Of a DNA stretch of 64,000 nucleotides, positions 41,323 through 50,806 are shown piece after piece (position 1 is the stretch's first letter; each line of letters starts with the position of its first letter). Under the pieces are notes generated by a model, which saw only the letters and a program-made list of their open reading frames with translations, had not been told where the DNA came from and searched no databases. A program made the position numbers and the translations under genes. The stretch comes from Micromonospora coxensis (GTDB taxonomy: Bacteria > Actinomycetota > Actinomycetes > Mycobacteriales > Micromonosporaceae), in NCBI RefSeq assembly GCF_900090295.1, contig NZ_LT607753.1:186001-250000 (forward strand), written 5' to 3'.

Positions 41323-42909
41323 TCACCGGTCGGTGGTCAGTTCGCGGGCGAACCAGGTGCGCAGGGGTGTGACGTGCCGGTCGGGGCGTCGCCATTCGGC
41401 GAGCAGGTCTTCGAGCAGGTGCAGTTCGTCGACGAGGGTGTCGCCGTGCCAGCGGCGGACGACGGGGTGGATGAAGGCGCTCTCGCTGGCGCGGTCGGGT
41501 TGGGGGTGTCGGGCGATGGCGAAGACGTCGCCGTAGTCGTCGCGTCCCCAGCGGAGGCTGACGGTGTAGTAGTGGGTGCTGTCGCGGAAGCGGCGGCGGG
41601 CGTAGTCCTCGGGCAGGTCGGTGTAGTGGTGCAGTCGGCCGTCGTGCAGGACGAGGGCGTCGCAGAGGAATTCGAACTGGGTCCACAGGGCGGAGCTCCA
41701 GTTGACCCGGTCGAGCACCAGGGTGGTGAGGGTGTCGGGGTCGGCGGGGACGTCGGTGTGCGGTAGTGGGGTGTCGTCGTAGCGTTCGCGCAGCAGGGCG
41801 GTGAGGGTGCGCAGGTTGTACCGGAAGCCGTCGATGAAGGCGGACGAGGCGCGTTTGAAGTCGCGGTCCTGGGCGATGGTGCCGGCGAAGTAGAGCCCGT
41901 CGACGTTGACCGACTGCCAGTCGGGGTCGGTGGCGGGCATCCGGCCGTTGGGGGTCATCCGGGGTGCGCAGGTGGGGTCGAACATGGTGGTGTCCATGGC
42001 GAAGCCGGTGCAGCGCAGGACGGTGTCGTACTCCATGACGGCGGTTTCGCCGTCGGCGTGGGTGTAGGTGAGGTGGACCTGGTAGCGGTTGCCGGTGGGG
42101 CGGATGTCGTCGATGACGCAGTCGAGGACGGAGTGCAGGGTCTTGAACTGGTAGCTGTCGAGGACGGCGCCGTGGTGTCCGCGTACGTCGCCGGGGTGTT
42201 TGGTGTTCCAGGCCAGGCGTAGTGGTCGGGGGCTGGCCAGGTGGATCATGGCGGCGTGGCCGAGCATCGACGAGGCGGTCTCGAACGCGGAGTTGCCCTT
42301 GCCGAGGATCAGGACGCGTTGTCCGGCGTAGCTGGCGGGGTCGGTGTCCATCGCCTCGTAGCCGACGGCGTGTTCGATGCCGGGTACGTCGGGGATGTGG
42401 GGTCGGCCCCATCCGGTGGCGACGATGACGCATCGGGCGTGCAGTCGGCCCTGGCTGGTGTGGACGGCGAAGCTGCCGTCGTCGAGGCGTTCGATGCGGC
42501 GCACGTCGGTGTCGTAGCGCACGGCGAGTTGGTGGTAGCGCTGGAAGTCGGTGAGGTAGCGGACCATGTCGTCGGCGTGTGGGAAGTATTCGCTGCTGTA
42601 CTTGGGGAACAGCAGGTCGGCGGGTTCGTGCAGCAGGCTGTTCCAGTCCCAGCGCAGCCGGATCTCGGGGTCGGTGCTGACGGCGTGGACCTTGTTGAGG
42701 GAGATCAGTCGCCGGTGGCGGGGGAAGCGGCGGAAGAACTCGGCGGGCGCGGGGGCGCGTTCGACGGTGACGTAGTCGCAGCCGGCCTGTTGCAGGTAGT
42801 AGCTGAGTTGGATGCCGGCGGGGCCGGCGCCGATGATGACGTACCGGTGGGCCTCGGTCCGGTCGGGGGTGTCGGCGGCCGGCGTCGGGTGCGCGGGAAG
42901 TGTGACCAC
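41323..42909 (-). CDS. Flavin-dependent monooxygenase-like oxidoreductase (FOXRED2/FMO-like)
   Basis: 528 residues. FAD-binding YVIIGAGPAGIQLSYYLQQA near the N-terminus, SLNKVHAVSTDPEIRLRWDW and DMVRYLTDFQRYHQLAVRYD mark the FOXRED2-like group of flavin oxidoreductases. A second nucleotide site is RVLILGKGNSAFETASSMLG and the ATGWGRPHIP motif closes the FAD domain. The C-terminal 150 residues are an added domain. Substrate unknown. GTG 42909 has GAAGG 8 bases upstream; GTG 42924 is possible. It converges with the nitroreductase gene after 9 bases. Confidence 0.85.
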   Translation of the reverse strand: MVTLPAHPTPAADTPDRTEAHRYVIIGAGPAGIQLSYYLQQAGCDYVTVERAPAPAEFFRRFPRHRRLISLNKVHAVSTDPEIRLRWDWNSLLHEPADLLFPKYSSEYFPHADDMVRYLTDFQRYHQLAVRYDTDVRRIERLDDGSFAVHTSQGRLHARCVIVATGWGRPHIPDVPGIEHAVGYEAMDTDPASYAGQRVLILGKGNSAFETASSMLGHAAMIHLASPRPLRLAWNTKHPGDVRGHHGAVLDSYQFKTLHSVLDCVIDDIRPTGNRYQVHLTYTHADGETAVMEYDTVLRCTGFAMDTTMFDPTCAPRMTPNGRMPATDPDWQSVNVDGLYFAGTIAQDRDFKRASSAFIDGFRYNLRTLTALLRERYDDTPLPHTDVPADPDTLTTLVLDRVNWSSALWTQFEFLCDALVLHDGRLHHYTDLPEDYARRRFRDSTHYYTVSLRWGRDDYGDVFAIARHPQPDRASESAFIHPVVRRWHGDTLVDELHLLEDLLAEWRRPDRHVTPLRTWFARELTTDR

Positions 42910-43030
42910 GACAGTGACCTTCACCGATCGGTGGTGGTGTGTCAACGGTGGGTGAGCGGTGGGTCGGGTGGGTTCGCGGTGATGATCCGGCTTGTCGCCG
43001 CGAACGGACGGGGTGGCCTCGGCCGGACGG

Positions 43031-43810
43031 TCAGCCGAGGTCGACGACGAGGGGCCGGTGGTCGGAGATGGCCGAGCGGGGGGTGTGCACGGCGGTGACC
43101 GGGGGCAGCCGGTCCAGGCCCTGCCGGTCGGCGAGGACGTGGTCGAGTTGTACGCGGGGGTTGGCGGCCGGGTAGGTGGGGTGGCGGCCGAGGGGTTGCC
43201 AGCCGGTGAGCAGGCGGGCGGGGCCGGCGGGCAGGTTGAGGTCGCCGAGCAGGATGCGGGGTGCGGGCAGGGCGCGCAGGGCGCGTACGACCCGGCGGAG
43301 TTGGTGGGCGTTCCAGCCGGGGACGAAGGACAGGTGGGTGGCGGCGACGGTGAGGGGCCCGTGGGGGGTGTCCAGGACGGCGGCGAGCACGACGCGGGGT
43401 TCGTCACGCAGCAGGACGAGTCCGCCGCCGGGGCCGGGGATGTAGATCGGGGATCGTACGGGTGCGGGCTTGAGGCGGGTGACCTGCCAGGTGCGTACCG
43501 GGTGGCGGCTGATCAGGCCGACGCCGTAGCAGGGTTCGCCGTGGCCGTCGTCGTCGTGGCGCAGGGGGCGGAAGGTTTCGCCGGGGGTGCCGACGACGGC
43601 GGCGGCGAAGCGGTGTTCGGGGGCGCCGAGGGCGCGGGCGGCGATGGCGGTGAGGTCGAGGTTGCCGCTGCGGGACTGGTCGCGGTCGACCTCCTGCAGG
43701 GCGAGGATGTCGGCGTCGAGGGCCTTGACGGCGGTGGTGAGCCGGTCGGGGTCGACGAGGCCGTCGTGCAGGGAGCGGCCGTGCAGCAGGTTGAACGTCG
43801 CCAGGCGCAC
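43031..43810 (-). CDS. Endonuclease/exonuclease/phosphatase family protein
   Basis: 259 residues. RLATFNLLHGRS, ILALQEVDRDQ (metal Glu), VAATHLSFVPGWN, LLGDLNLP and SAISDHRPLVVDLG are the five motifs of the EEP fold, with all catalytic Asp, Asn and His residues. Substrate may be DNA, phosphoinositide or a sphingolipid-like phosphodiester. No signal peptide. Start is GTG 43810. Confidence 0.88.
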   Translation of the reverse strand: MRLATFNLLHGRSLHDGLVDPDRLTTAVKALDADILALQEVDRDQSRSGNLDLTAIAARALGAPEHRFAAAVVGTPGETFRPLRHDDDGHGEPCYGVGLISRHPVRTWQVTRLKPAPVRSPIYIPGPGGGLVLLRDEPRVVLAAVLDTPHGPLTVAATHLSFVPGWNAHQLRRVVRALRALPAPRILLGDLNLPAGPARLLTGWQPLGRHPTYPAANPRVQLDHVLADRQGLDRLPPVTAVHTPRSAISDHRPLVVDLG

Positions 43811-43845
43811 CCTTGCACCCTACGTCGGCGTGGCATGGTTGCCGG

Positions 43846-43932
43846 GTGGTCAAGGTGTTGCTGTGTTCGATGCTGGTGTTCGTCGCGGTGGCGGCGGCGG
43901 GGTTGTGGGTGCGTCGGCGGCGGGGTCGGTGA
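43846..43932 (+). CDS. Possible 28-residue single-pass membrane peptide
   Basis: A GTG at 43846 opens a frame reading VVKVLLCSMLVFVAVAAAGL then WVRRRRGR and a stop. It is a compact hydrophobic helix with a strongly basic C-terminal anchor, the form of many bacterial membrane miniproteins. The start has no ribosome site, so it would need leaderless translation. It lies between the EEP gene and the TSUP gene. Confidence 0.35.
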   Translation: MVKVLLCSMLVFVAVAAAGLWVRRRRGR

Positions 43933-44005
43933 GGTGTCGGACCTGCGGTGAGGTGGCCCACAGGGTGGCGCGGCGGGTCGCGGTGGGTGGGCAGAATGGC
44001 CGGCC

Positions 44006-44782
44006 GTGGACCTGGACCCGTTGTCGTTGACCACCCTGCTCGCCGCGGCCGCGATGGCCGGGTGGGTCGACGCGGTGGTCGGTGGTGGTGGGTTGCTGTT
44101 GTTGCCGGCGTTGCTGGTGGCGGCGCCGGGGGTGCCGGTGGCCACGGCGTTGGGCACGAACAAGTTGGCGGCGATCGCGGGCACGTCGACGGCGGCGGTG
44201 ACGTACGCGCGGCGCACGAAGCTGGACTGGGCGGTGGCGGGGCCGTCGGCGGCGGTGGCGGTGTGTTGTGCCGGGGTGGGGGCGGCGCTGGCCGGTGCGG
44301 TGCCGGCGCGGGCGTACCGGCCGGTGGTGCTGGTGGTGCTGGTGTCGGTGGCGTTGTTCGTGGTGTTGCGGCCCCGGTTGGGGGTGGTGGCGCAGCCGCA
44401 GCGGCGGACCCGGGTGCGGGTGGCCGCGGCGGTGGCGGTGGCCGGGGTGGGCATCGCGTTGTACGACGGGTTGATCGGGCCGGGTACGGGCACGTTCCTG
44501 GTGGTGGCGTTCACCGCGTTGGTGGGTGCGGACTTCGTGCAGGGTTCGGCGATGGCGAAGGTGGTCAACGCGGGCACGAACCTGGGGGCGTTGGTGGTGT
44601 TCGCGGCGACGGGGCACGTGTGGTGGCTGCTGGGCGCGGCGATGGCGGTGTGCAACGTGGCCGGGGCGATGCTGGGCGCGCGGATGGCGTTGCGCCGGGG
44701 TGCCGGGTTCGTGCGGGGGGTGCTGCTGGTGGTGGTGTTGGCGCTGGTGGTGAAGCTGGGCTGGGACCAGTGGGCGGGTTGA
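44006..44782 (+). CDS. TSUP/TauE-type membrane transporter
   Basis: 258 residues with about eight membrane helices. The two TSUP repeats are visible as AAAMAGWVDAVVGGGGLLLL with ALGTNKLAAIAGT, and GIALYDGLIGPGTGTFLVVA with GSAMAKVVNAGTNLGALVVF. Members export sulfite, sulfoacetate or other organic anions. Start GTG 44006. It converges on the nitroreductase gene with a clear hairpin between. Confidence 0.88.
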   Translation: MDLDPLSLTTLLAAAAMAGWVDAVVGGGGLLLLPALLVAAPGVPVATALGTNKLAAIAGTSTAAVTYARRTKLDWAVAGPSAAVAVCCAGVGAALAGAVPARAYRPVVLVVLVSVALFVVLRPRLGVVAQPQRRTRVRVAAAVAVAGVGIALYDGLIGPGTGTFLVVAFTALVGADFVQGSAMAKVVNAGTNLGALVVFAATGHVWWLLGAAMAVCNVAGAMLGARMALRRGAGFVRGVLLVVVLALVVKLGWDQWAG

Positions 44783-44790
44783 GCCGGGGC

Positions 44791-44817
44791 GCCGGCCACG
44801 GGTGAGCCGTGGCCGGC
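44791..44817. terminator. Bidirectional terminator between TSUP and nitroreductase genes
   Basis: GCCGGCCACGG (44791-44801) and CCGTGGCCGGC (44807-44817) form 11 perfect pairs with a 5-base loop. Confidence 0.75.
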
Positions 44818-44828
44818 GGCGCGGGGGG

Positions 44829-45443
44829 TCAGGCGTGCCGGACGACGTCGTCGTGGTCCAGGCGGGGCAGGCGGTGCAGCCAGGCGTCGGGGCCGGGGTG
44901 GCCGATGTTGACCAGTAGCAGGGACTTCCAGCCGGTGCCGGCGAAGAACTCGGCGTCGACGCCGGCGGTGTCGAAGCCGGCCATCGGGCCGGCGGCCAGG
45001 CCGGCGGCGCGTACGCCGAGCAGGAAGTAGCCGATCTGCAGGGTGGCGTTGAACCGGGCGGTCCGCTCGCGGCCGGCGGGGTCGGCGGCGAAGTGTTCGC
45101 GCAGGCCGGGGCGGACGGGGAAGATCCGGTCGAGGTGTTCGTGGAAGTCGGTGTCGACGGCGAGGACGGCGACGACCGGGGCGGTGGCGGTCTTGGCGCG
45201 GTTGCCGTCGGCGACGTGGGGCAGCAGTCGTTCGCGGCCGGCGCCGGGGCGCAGGTAGAGGATCCGCAGCGGCTGGCTGTTCATCGCGGTCGGCGGGTAC
45301 TTGGCCAGGTCGTAGACGGCTCGCAGCTGTTCGTCGGTGACGGGGGCGTCGGTGAAGGTGTTGGCGGTGCGGGCCTCGGTGAACAGTTGCGCCTGCGCGT
45401 CGGGGTGCAGGGTGATCAGGTGTTCGGGCAGGACGTCGGTCAT
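44829..45443 (-). CDS. Nitroreductase family protein (RutE/malonic semialdehyde reductase-like)
   Basis: 204 residues. FTEARTANTFTDAPVTDEQL, YPPTAMNSQPLRILYLRPGA and AGLAAGPMAGFDTAGVD are characteristic of the RutE/HadB-type subgroup that binds FMN. It likely reduces an aldehyde or quinone with NAD(P)H. ATG 45443 follows GAGGAAG. The divergent HxlR regulator 102 bases away probably controls it, a frequent pair with nitroreductases. Confidence 0.87.
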   Translation of the reverse strand: MTDVLPEHLITLHPDAQAQLFTEARTANTFTDAPVTDEQLRAVYDLAKYPPTAMNSQPLRILYLRPGAGRERLLPHVADGNRAKTATAPVVAVLAVDTDFHEHLDRIFPVRPGLREHFAADPAGRERTARFNATLQIGYFLLGVRAAGLAAGPMAGFDTAGVDAEFFAGTGWKSLLLVNIGHPGPDAWLHRLPRLDHDDVVRHA

Positions 45444-45545
45444 CGATCTTCCTCTGTCGCTCGGCAGGGGGGGCACTGCTGCGAGGGTAGCAGCTAGCTT
45501 TTTAGTAGTGCCTCCGATGCGGTGAGGGCCACGTATGCTGGGCCC

Positions 45546-45902
45546 ATGACGTCCACTCCTCCGGCCGACGGGGGCGCCCGCGCCTGCCCCGGGGGGCTCA
45601 CCCGGGCGTTCGCGTTCCTGGGCAAGCGGTGGAACGGCATGATCCTGGGCACCCTCACCGAGGGGCCGGCCGGGTTCGCCGAGTTGGCCCGCGCGCTGCC
45701 GGGGATCAGCGAATCGGTGCTGTCGGACCGCCTCGGCGAGCTGGCCCGCGTCGGCCTGGTGCAGCGCACCGTCCGGGAGGGCCCACCGCTGGGGGTCAGC
45801 TACCAGCTCACCGACCGGGGCGCGGCCCTGCTGCCCGCCCTGCGGGCGTTGGCCCGCTGGGGCGACGAGAACCTGCCCGCCGAGGCGTCCGGGGGCCGCT
45901 GA
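45546..45902 (+). CDS. HxlR family transcriptional regulator
   Basis: 118 residues. CPGGLTRAFAFLGKRWNGMI, then FAELARALPGISESVLSDRL, then ELARVGLVQRTVREGPPLGV with SYQLTDRG are the HxlR winged helix; the single Cys near residue 14 fits family members that sense quinones or aldehydes. ATG 45546 lies 6 bases after a TATGCT -10-like box (45534-45539), so it may be leaderless. Likely represses the divergent nitroreductase gene. Codon use returns to normal from here on. Confidence 0.88.
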   Translation: MTSTPPADGGARACPGGLTRAFAFLGKRWNGMILGTLTEGPAGFAELARALPGISESVLSDRLGELARVGLVQRTVREGPPLGVSYQLTDRGAALLPALRALARWGDENLPAEASGGR

Positions 45903-45907
45903 GCCCG

Positions 45908-46687
45908 ATGCCGGTCCGCGCCGAACACGACCGCGCCACCCTGGCGGCGCTGCTGCGCCGCGATCCGGTGCTGCACGCCTACCAGCTCGGCGACCTCGAC
46001 GACTTCTTCTGGCCGTACACGTCGTGGTTCCGCCGCGACGACGAGGTGGCGCTGCTGTACCACGGGGTCGACGAGCCGGTGCTGATCGCCCTGGCCCCGC
46101 CGCAGCGACGCGACGCGCTCGCGGCGCTGCTCACCGACCTGGCGCCGGTCCTGCCGGCCCGCCTGTACGCGCACCTGTCCCCCGGCCTGGCGCAGGTGCT
46201 GCGCCGCTGGTACCGGATCCCGGACGGCGCCGCGCATCACCGGATGGCGTTGACCGACCCGGCGCGGCTGGCCGGTGTCGTCCCGGCCGGGGAGCCGCTC
46301 GGCGGCGCCGACCTGCCCGCGCTGCGCGCCCTGTACGCCGAGGCGTACCCGGGCAACTTCTTCGACGCGCGGATGCTCGACACCGGCCAGTACGTCGGGA
46401 TCCGCCGCGACGGCACGCTGGTCGCCGTCGCCGGGGTGCACGTGTTCTCGCCCGCCTACCGGGTGGCGGCGCTGGGCAACGTCACCACCCACCCGGCCGT
46501 ACGGGGCCAGGGGCTCGCCGCGGCGGCCGTCGCCGCGCTGTGCGCGCGGCTGCGCCCGCACGTCGGGCAGATCGTGCTCAACGTACGCGCCGACAACCAG
46601 CCCGCCGTGCGGCTGTACGAACGGCTGGGTTTCACCCGGGCCGCCGACTTCGGCGAGCACCGGTTGACCCGACTCGACCTGTCGTGA
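45908..46687 (+). CDS. GNAT family N-acetyltransferase (GCN5-like, FR47 type)
   Basis: 259 residues. The C-terminal half holds the GNAT fold: VAALGNVTTHPAVRGQGLAA, AVAALCARLRPHVGQIVLNV and NQPAVRLYERLGFTRAADFG. The N-terminal half (ATLAALLRRDPVLHAYQLGD, LDDFFWPYTSWFR) is the extra domain of the FR47-like group. Substrate unknown. It begins 5 bases after the HxlR gene, so both are probably co-transcribed. The stop lies in a 20 bp tandem duplication. Confidence 0.83.
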   Translation: MPVRAEHDRATLAALLRRDPVLHAYQLGDLDDFFWPYTSWFRRDDEVALLYHGVDEPVLIALAPPQRRDALAALLTDLAPVLPARLYAHLSPGLAQVLRRWYRIPDGAAHHRMALTDPARLAGVVPAGEPLGGADLPALRALYAEAYPGNFFDARMLDTGQYVGIRRDGTLVAVAGVHVFSPAYRVAALGNVTTHPAVRGQGLAAAAVAALCARLRPHVGQIVLNVRADNQPAVRLYERLGFTRAADFGEHRLTRLDLS

Positions 46688-46709
46688 CCCGCCTCGACCT
46701 GTCGTGACC
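46670..46709 (+). repeat. 20 bp tandem duplication across the GNAT stop codon
   Basis: CTCGACCTGTCGTGACC occurs at 46673-46689 and again at 46693-46709, period 20, with one mismatch in the full 20-base unit. The first copy contains the stop. Probably replication slippage. Confidence 0.7.
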
Positions 46710-46848
46710 GGCAGCATGTCCAGTCGACACGCACGGTCAGGTACCCGACGCCGGCCTGGACTCGTGTCGGACCGGCCGGCGTCCCACGGCCCCCTAGCGT
46801 CTCCCGGCAGAGGCCGCGTCATCACGCGGCGGAGCTGAAGGAGCACAC

Positions 46849-48420
46849 ATGGCAGTGACAACACGGGCGGGCAGACGGTGGGCGGTCCTCGCCGCCGCCG
46901 TGGCCGCCCTGGTGGGTGTCGCCGGCGCGCCGGCGTACGCGGCGCCGGGCGTGACCCCGGCGGTGGTGGCCACCTCCACCGATCCCGGCACCAGCATCGA
47001 CGTCGACAAGGTCGTCTCCACCCCGCCGATCCCGCCGCGGCCCGACGTGGTGCTGCTGGTCGACACGACCGGCAGCATGGGCGGGGTCATCAGCGACGTG
47101 CAGGCCAACCTGCAGCAGGTGATCGACAACGTGCGCGCCGCGCAGCCGAGCGCGCAGTTCGCGGTCGCCTCGTACCGCGACGAGGGTGACGGCGCCGAGC
47201 TGTTCCGGGTGCGGCAGAACCTGACCGACGACGCCACCGCGCTGCAGACCGCGGTCAACGGGCTGGCCCCGGGCGGCGGCGGGGACGTCCCCGAGGCGTG
47301 GGTGAACGCGCTGTTCCAGGTCTCCGACGGGGCGATCGCCTACCGCGCCGGCAGCAGCCGGATCGTGGTGCTCGTCGGTGACGCCCCCAGCCACGACCCC
47401 AGCGCCGGGCACACCCTGGCGCAGGCCACCACCGCCCTGCAGGCCGACGAGGCCCGGGTGCTGGCGGTCAACGTCAGCGGTGGCGGCGGTGGCCTGGACG
47501 CCACCGGGCAGGCCAGCGCCGTCGTCGCCGCCACCGGCGGCCAGCTCGTCGGCAGCACCCCGGACACCGTCACCGAGGCCATCCTCGGCGGCCTGCGCGA
47601 CCTCGACGTCACCGTCACCCCGACGGTGACCTCCTGCGACGCGGGGCTCGGCGTCACCTTCGACGCGCCCTCGCGGACCCAGCAGAGCGGCACCGACGTG
47701 CCGTTCGCCGAGACCATCACGGTCGCCGCCGGCGCGCCGCAGGGCGCCACCCTGCACTGCACGGTGGACTTCCTGCTCAACGGCCTGTCCGGTGGGGCGG
47801 CGTTCGTCCAGCGGATCAGCGTGACGGTCAACGACGTCACCCCGCCGGTCGTGGTCGTCGACGACCAGACCGTCGAGGCGACCAGCCCGGCCGGCGCGGT
47901 CATCGACTACCCGGCCACCGCCACCGACAACGTCGACGGTCCGCTCACCCCGACCTGCGTGCCCCCGCCGGGCAGCACGTTCGCCCTCGGCGACACCTCG
48001 GTGACCTGCACCGCCACCGACGCCGCCGGCAACGTCGGCAGCGACACCGCCACGATGCGGGTGGTGGACACCACCGCGCCGAGCACGCAGTGCGTGCCGA
48101 CGAACAACCCCAGCGGGGACAACACCCCCGGCTCCTACAACCCGGACGGGTTCTACCAGCTCACCTCGACCGACATCGTCGACACGGCGGTGCAGGTCTT
48201 CATCGGTGACGCGGCCGACCCGAGCGTGAAGTTCGGTCCGTTCCCCGCCGGCACGAAGATCAAGCTGGTGCAGGCGCCGGGCGCGCAGTCCAAGGTCAAG
48301 GACGGCACCGGCGACATCGACTACAAGGTGACGCTGCGCGGCGACGCGATCATCACCGGTGTGGACGACTCCGGCAACACCTCCACCGCGACCTGCCTGG
48401 TGGCCCCGCCGCCGAAGTGA
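46849..48420 (+). CDS. Secreted VWA-domain protein with HYR repeat
   Basis: 523 residues. A signal peptide (MAVTTRAGRRWAVLAAAVAA to about residue 32) is followed by a von Willebrand A domain whose MIDAS motif is DTTGSMGG (about 73-80). An HYR/bacterial Ig-like domain with TPTCVPPPGSTFALGDTSVT and TCTATDAAGNVGSDTATM follows, then a small beta domain with four cysteines. It probably binds matrix proteins or surfaces outside the cell. ATG 46849 follows GAAGGAG. Confidence 0.9.
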   Translation: MAVTTRAGRRWAVLAAAVAALVGVAGAPAYAAPGVTPAVVATSTDPGTSIDVDKVVSTPPIPPRPDVVLLVDTTGSMGGVISDVQANLQQVIDNVRAAQPSAQFAVASYRDEGDGAELFRVRQNLTDDATALQTAVNGLAPGGGGDVPEAWVNALFQVSDGAIAYRAGSSRIVVLVGDAPSHDPSAGHTLAQATTALQADEARVLAVNVSGGGGGLDATGQASAVVAATGGQLVGSTPDTVTEAILGGLRDLDVTVTPTVTSCDAGLGVTFDAPSRTQQSGTDVPFAETITVAAGAPQGATLHCTVDFLLNGLSGGAAFVQRISVTVNDVTPPVVVVDDQTVEATSPAGAVIDYPATATDNVDGPLTPTCVPPPGSTFALGDTSVTCTATDAAGNVGSDTATMRVVDTTAPSTQCVPTNNPSGDNTPGSYNPDGFYQLTSTDIVDTAVQVFIGDAADPSVKFGPFPAGTKIKLVQAPGAQSKVKDGTGDIDYKVTLRGDAIITGVDDSGNTSTATCLVAPPPK

Positions 48421-48429
48421 TCCACGAGC

Positions 48430-48461
48430 GGCTGGGGGCGGCCGACCGGTCGCCCCCAGCC
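48430..48461. terminator. Bidirectional terminator between VWA and def genes
   Basis: GGCTGGGGGCG (48430-48440) and CGCCCCCAGCC (48451-48461) form 11 perfect pairs. Confidence 0.75.
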
Positions 48462-48469
48462 CGCGCCGG

Positions 48470-48979
48470 TCAGCGGCGACGGCTCGGCGAGTCGAAGCGG
48501 CCGGCGCGGATCTCGCGCAGCGCCCGGCGCCGGGTCTCCCCGCGCAGCGTGTCGACGTAGAGCCGCCCGTTCAGGTGGTCGGTCTCGTGCTGCAACGCCC
48601 GGGCCAGGAACCCGCTGCCGGAGATGGTCAGCGGCTCGCCGTGCCGGTCGACGCCACGCACCGTGGCGTGCATCGCCCGCCGGGTCGGGAAGTACAGCCC
48701 GGGGATCGACAGGCAGCCCTCGTCGTCGTCCTGCGACTCCTCCGACAGCTCGATGACCGGGTTGACCATGTGCCCGCGGTGCCCGTCGGCGTCGTAGACG
48801 AACACCTGAGCGCTCACCCCGATCTGCGGGGCGGCCACCCCGGCCCGCCCGGGCGCGCCGGTCAGGGTGTCCATCAGGTCGTCGACCAGGTGCTGCAACT
48901 CGGCGTCGAAGCTGGTCACCGGCTCGCAGGGGGTGCGCAGCACGGGATCGCCGATGATCCGGATCGGGCGTACGGTCAT
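48470..48979 (-). CDS. def: Peptide deformylase
   Basis: 169 residues. All three motifs are present: GVAAPQIG (Gln), EGCLSIPG (metal Cys) and QHETDHLNG (metal His pair and catalytic Glu). It removes the formyl group from nascent proteins. The basic tail RFDSPSRRR is short. ATG 48979 stands alone without a nearby fmt gene, so it may be an additional copy. Confidence 0.93.
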   Translation of the reverse strand: MTVRPIRIIGDPVLRTPCEPVTSFDAELQHLVDDLMDTLTGAPGRAGVAAPQIGVSAQVFVYDADGHRGHMVNPVIELSEESQDDDEGCLSIPGLYFPTRRAMHATVRGVDRHGEPLTISGSGFLARALQHETDHLNGRLYVDTLRGETRRRALREIRAGRFDSPSRRR

Positions 48980-49000
48980 GGCGAAGAGGCTATCGGCCCG

Positions 49001-49783
49001 TCACGCCCCGGCAGGCCCCGCCCCGCCTCGGCGCTCACCGATCAGCACGGCCACTCCGTCGAGGATGCGGGCCAGCCCGAACTCGAAGGCCCGCCCCGGG
49101 TCGGAGGGACCCTGGTACTCCTGGCCGGCGGCGGTGCCGACCCGGGCGGCGGTGGGGAAACGCTGCGGGTCCATCACCTTCTCCAGGTAGGGCGCGTGCG
49201 CCCGCCACCACTGCTCATCGGTCATGCCGGTGCGCTGGGCGGCCTGGGCGGCCTCCACCGCGCCGCGTACGGCGCCGTGGACGTAGCCGTCGAGGAGGGT
49301 GATCACGGCGTCCATCTCCAGGTCGCTCAGGCCGACGCCCTCCACGGCGCGCAGTTCGTACTCGTACTTGGCGGTGACGTTGGGGCCCAGCGGCGGGCGG
49401 GTCGTGGCGACCTGCAACAGCCACGGGTGGCGCAGGTACAGCGCCCAGTTCTCCCGGGCGATCTGCTCCAGGCGACCGCGCCAGCCGCCGTCGACGTCCC
49501 GCGGGCGGGCGGTCTCGCCGTAGACGGTGTCGAGCATGACGTCGAGCAGCTCGCCCTTGCCGGGCACGTGGGTGTAGAGGGACATGGTGCCCACCCCGAG
49601 GCGCTCGGCGACGCGCCGCATGGACAGCGCGGCCAGCCCCTCGGCGTCGGCGACCTCGATGGCGGCGCGGACGATCCGCTCGACGCTCAGCTCGCCGCCC
49701 TTGCGGCTGGTCTTCTCCCGGGTCCGCCAGAGCAGCGCGAGGCTGCGCGCGGGGTCACCGGTGCCGCTGTACTCGACGCTCAT
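49001..49783 (-). CDS. TetR/AcrR regulator with TetR_C_1-like domain
   Basis: 260 residues. DNA-binding GGELSVERIVRAAIEVADAE and LSMRRVAERLGVGTMSLYTH mark the TetR group with a tetracyclin-repressor-like C-terminus (TetR_C_1). Divergent from the ABC exporter operon, with the 21 bp dyad between them, so it is almost certainly its repressor, released by the exporter's drug. Confidence 0.9.
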   Translation of the reverse strand: MSVEYSGTGDPARSLALLWRTREKTSRKGGELSVERIVRAAIEVADAEGLAALSMRRVAERLGVGTMSLYTHVPGKGELLDVMLDTVYGETARPRDVDGGWRGRLEQIARENWALYLRHPWLLQVATTRPPLGPNVTAKYEYELRAVEGVGLSDLEMDAVITLLDGYVHGAVRGAVEAAQAAQRTGMTDEQWWRAHAPYLEKVMDPQRFPTAARVGTAAGQEYQGPSDPGRAFEFGLARILDGVAVLIGERRGGAGPAGA

Positions 49784-49804
49784 GGCGCCACCCTACCGTC
49801 CCTC

Positions 49805-49825
49805 GTACCGTATGGTGTACGGTAC
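49805..49825. promoter_or_regulatory. Operator between TetR and ABC exporter operon
   Basis: GTACCGTA (49805-49812), TGGTG, TACGGTAC (49818-49825) is a perfect 21-base dyad. TATGGT (49811-49816) could be the -10 box of the ABC operon, so repressor binding would occlude it. Confidence 0.75.
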
Positions 49826-49855
49826 AACGCACGGTCACGGGGAGAGGGGTCGTCC

Positions 49856-50802
<947 letters not shown>

Positions 50803-50806
<4 letters not shown>

